This document shows, piece by piece, positions 44,428 to 45,166 of a stretch of 45,166 nt of DNA. This stretch comes from an uncultured Bacteroidales bacterium. GTDB taxonomy: Bacteria > Bacteroidota > Bacteroidia > Bacteroidales > Muribaculaceae. A program made the position numbers and the translations under genes. How positions within the stretch are numbered: the stretch's first letter is position 1; every line of letters starts with the position of its first letter. Below the pieces are notes generated by a model, which was not told where the DNA came from, did no database searches, and was given only the letters and a program-made list of their open reading frames with translations. The DNA lies in the NCBI GenBank assembly GCA_949289215.1, contig CASENC010000047.1, positions 1 through 45,166 of the forward strand, read 5' to 3'.

Positions 44428-45166
44428 ATGCATAAAGATCAGTTCGTTTTCTCTCAATTAGTCCGATTTATGGATCGCAACCATTTCAATTATCTCGTTC
44501 GTAAATATGAAGGCGACAAGTATATCAAGATCTATACCTGTTGGAATCAACTACTTACGATGATGTTTGGTCAGCTGTCCAACCGTGAGAGTCTCCGGGA
44601 TCTCATCGTAGCAATGGAAGCTCATACCGGGAAGCTTTACCATCTCGGAATCGGGAAATCTGTAACGCGAAGCAATCTTAGCAAGGCTAATGAACAGCGT
44701 GACTGCCGCATCTTCGAGGAGTATGCAACATTCATGATTGCCGAGGCTCGCAAGCGTAGAATCAACAAAATCTTCGAAATTGACGGTCATGTTTACGCAT
44801 TTGACTCCACTACGATTGACCTGTGCCTGTCGGTGTTTGAATGGGCTAAATTCCGCAAGCATAAAGGCGGAATAAAGCTGCATACACTCTACGATATTGA
44901 ATCGGAAGTACCTGCATTTGTGCATATTACGCCTGCTAATATCCACGACTCAAAGGCGATGCCTGAGATTCCATACGAACCCGGAGCGCATTACGTATTC
45001 GACCGTGGGTATAACGATTTCGGCAACCTCTATACGATAAACCGCATAGGCGCTTTCTTCGTTGTACGAGCTAAAAACAACGTGCGGATTAAGCCTAAAA
45101 CCTGGAAACGAAGATTGCCGGAGGGTGTAGTGTCTGATGTAATCGGATGCTTTACGGTTTATAAAA
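44428..45166 (+). CDS. IS4-family transposase, 3' end missing at window edge
   Basis: 246 codons, open to the edge. Starts MHKDQFVFSQLVRFMDRNHF, with an N-terminal DUF4372-like domain (NYLVRKYEGDKYIKIYTCWN and QLLTMMFGQLSNRESLRDLI). First catalytic Asp in AFDSTTIDL (about residue 125), then IKLHTLYDIE and the second Asp in YVFDRGYNDF (about 191). The catalytic Glu would lie past the edge. It cuts and moves the element by the DDE mechanism. Confidence 0.9.
   Translation, partial: MHKDQFVFSQLVRFMDRNHFNYLVRKYEGDKYIKIYTCWNQLLTMMFGQLSNRESLRDLIVAMEAHTGKLYHLGIGKSVTRSNLSKANEQRDCRIFEEYATFMIAEARKRRINKIFEIDGHVYAFDSTTIDLCLSVFEWAKFRKHKGGIKLHTLYDIESEVPAFVHITPANIHDSKAMPEIPYEPGAHYVFDRGYNDFGNLYTINRIGAFFVVRAKNNVRIKPKTWKRRLPEGVVSDVIGCFTVYK

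Larger units (their letters stand above)
44316..45166 (+). mobile_element. IS4-family element, left part (truncated by the window edge)
   Basis: The left terminal repeat is GTGTCCACTAAAAAT (44316-44330), with one mismatch to the inverted end at 147-161. A transposase starts at 44428. The element continues past the window. Its promoter is TTG (44379-44381), a 19-bp spacer and TACTTTTG (44401-44408). Confidence 0.85.

Noticed and set aside
1-45166. CRISPR arrays, rRNA and tRNA genes
   Set aside because: No regularly spaced direct repeats or conserved tRNA/rRNA segments were seen; a tool scan was not possible.

Overview
The window is a chromosomal segment of a Bacteroidales bacterium, most likely a Muribaculaceae-like gut species. 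Family placement is inference; the order is well supported. Evidence is the cytb-flavoprotein-FeS succinate/fumarate reductase order, DUF5683, DUF4292 and DUF4250 proteins, an OmpA-type porin, and repeated Bacteroidetes promoter signatures (TTG, 19-20 bp, TAnnTTTG) upstream of many genes. Most genes have mid-range GC. A few AT-richer islands (31.2-32.3 kb and 41.8-44.3 kb) look acquired.

Layout. Bases 1-161 carry an inverted-repeat end that matches the left end of an IS4-family element starting at 44316, so the segment lies between two like-oriented IS ends. 0.2-4.1 kb is accessory: a possible uracil-DNA-glycosylase-like protein, a promoter / structured leader / 53-aa ORF / terminator unit, a left-handed beta-helix protein fused to an FtsZ-like GTPase domain, a palindromic dispersed repeat, and a TonB-domain protein. 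4.3-13.4 kb, all minus strand, is core: priA, an OmpA-family protein, surE, an MltD-like transglycosylase, DUF5683, parB and parA. The parA-rnr gap holds four DnaA-box-like sites. rnr and the succinate dehydrogenase/fumarate reductase operon (16.1-19.7 kb, closed by a strong terminator) are on the plus strand. The phosphate operon pstS-pstC-pstA-pstB-phoU (20-24.4 kb, minus) follows, with a Pho-box-like repeat upstream. Then come an MFS exporter, Fe-type superoxide dismutase, a second copy of the palindromic repeat, a flippase-like membrane protein, and purU-hisH-hisA-hisF. An AT-rich CoiA-like gene sits where hisIE would often be. dgt and a polysaccharide deacetylase are on the minus strand. 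The envelope cluster dut, GNAT-like protein, TPR protein, DUF4292 lipoprotein, EnvC-like LytM protein and a polysaccharide flippase follows on the plus strand. The right end holds a DUF4250 gene, two unknown secreted proteins and the IS4 transposase, which is cut by the window edge.

Most notable: (1) the beta-helix/FtsZ-like fusion with an altered tubulin signature; (2) the structured RNA leader with its own promoter and terminator; (3) a 220-260 bp palindromic element in two copies; (4) a PstS-like segment inside PstC; (5) a possible replication-origin-like site next to parAB.
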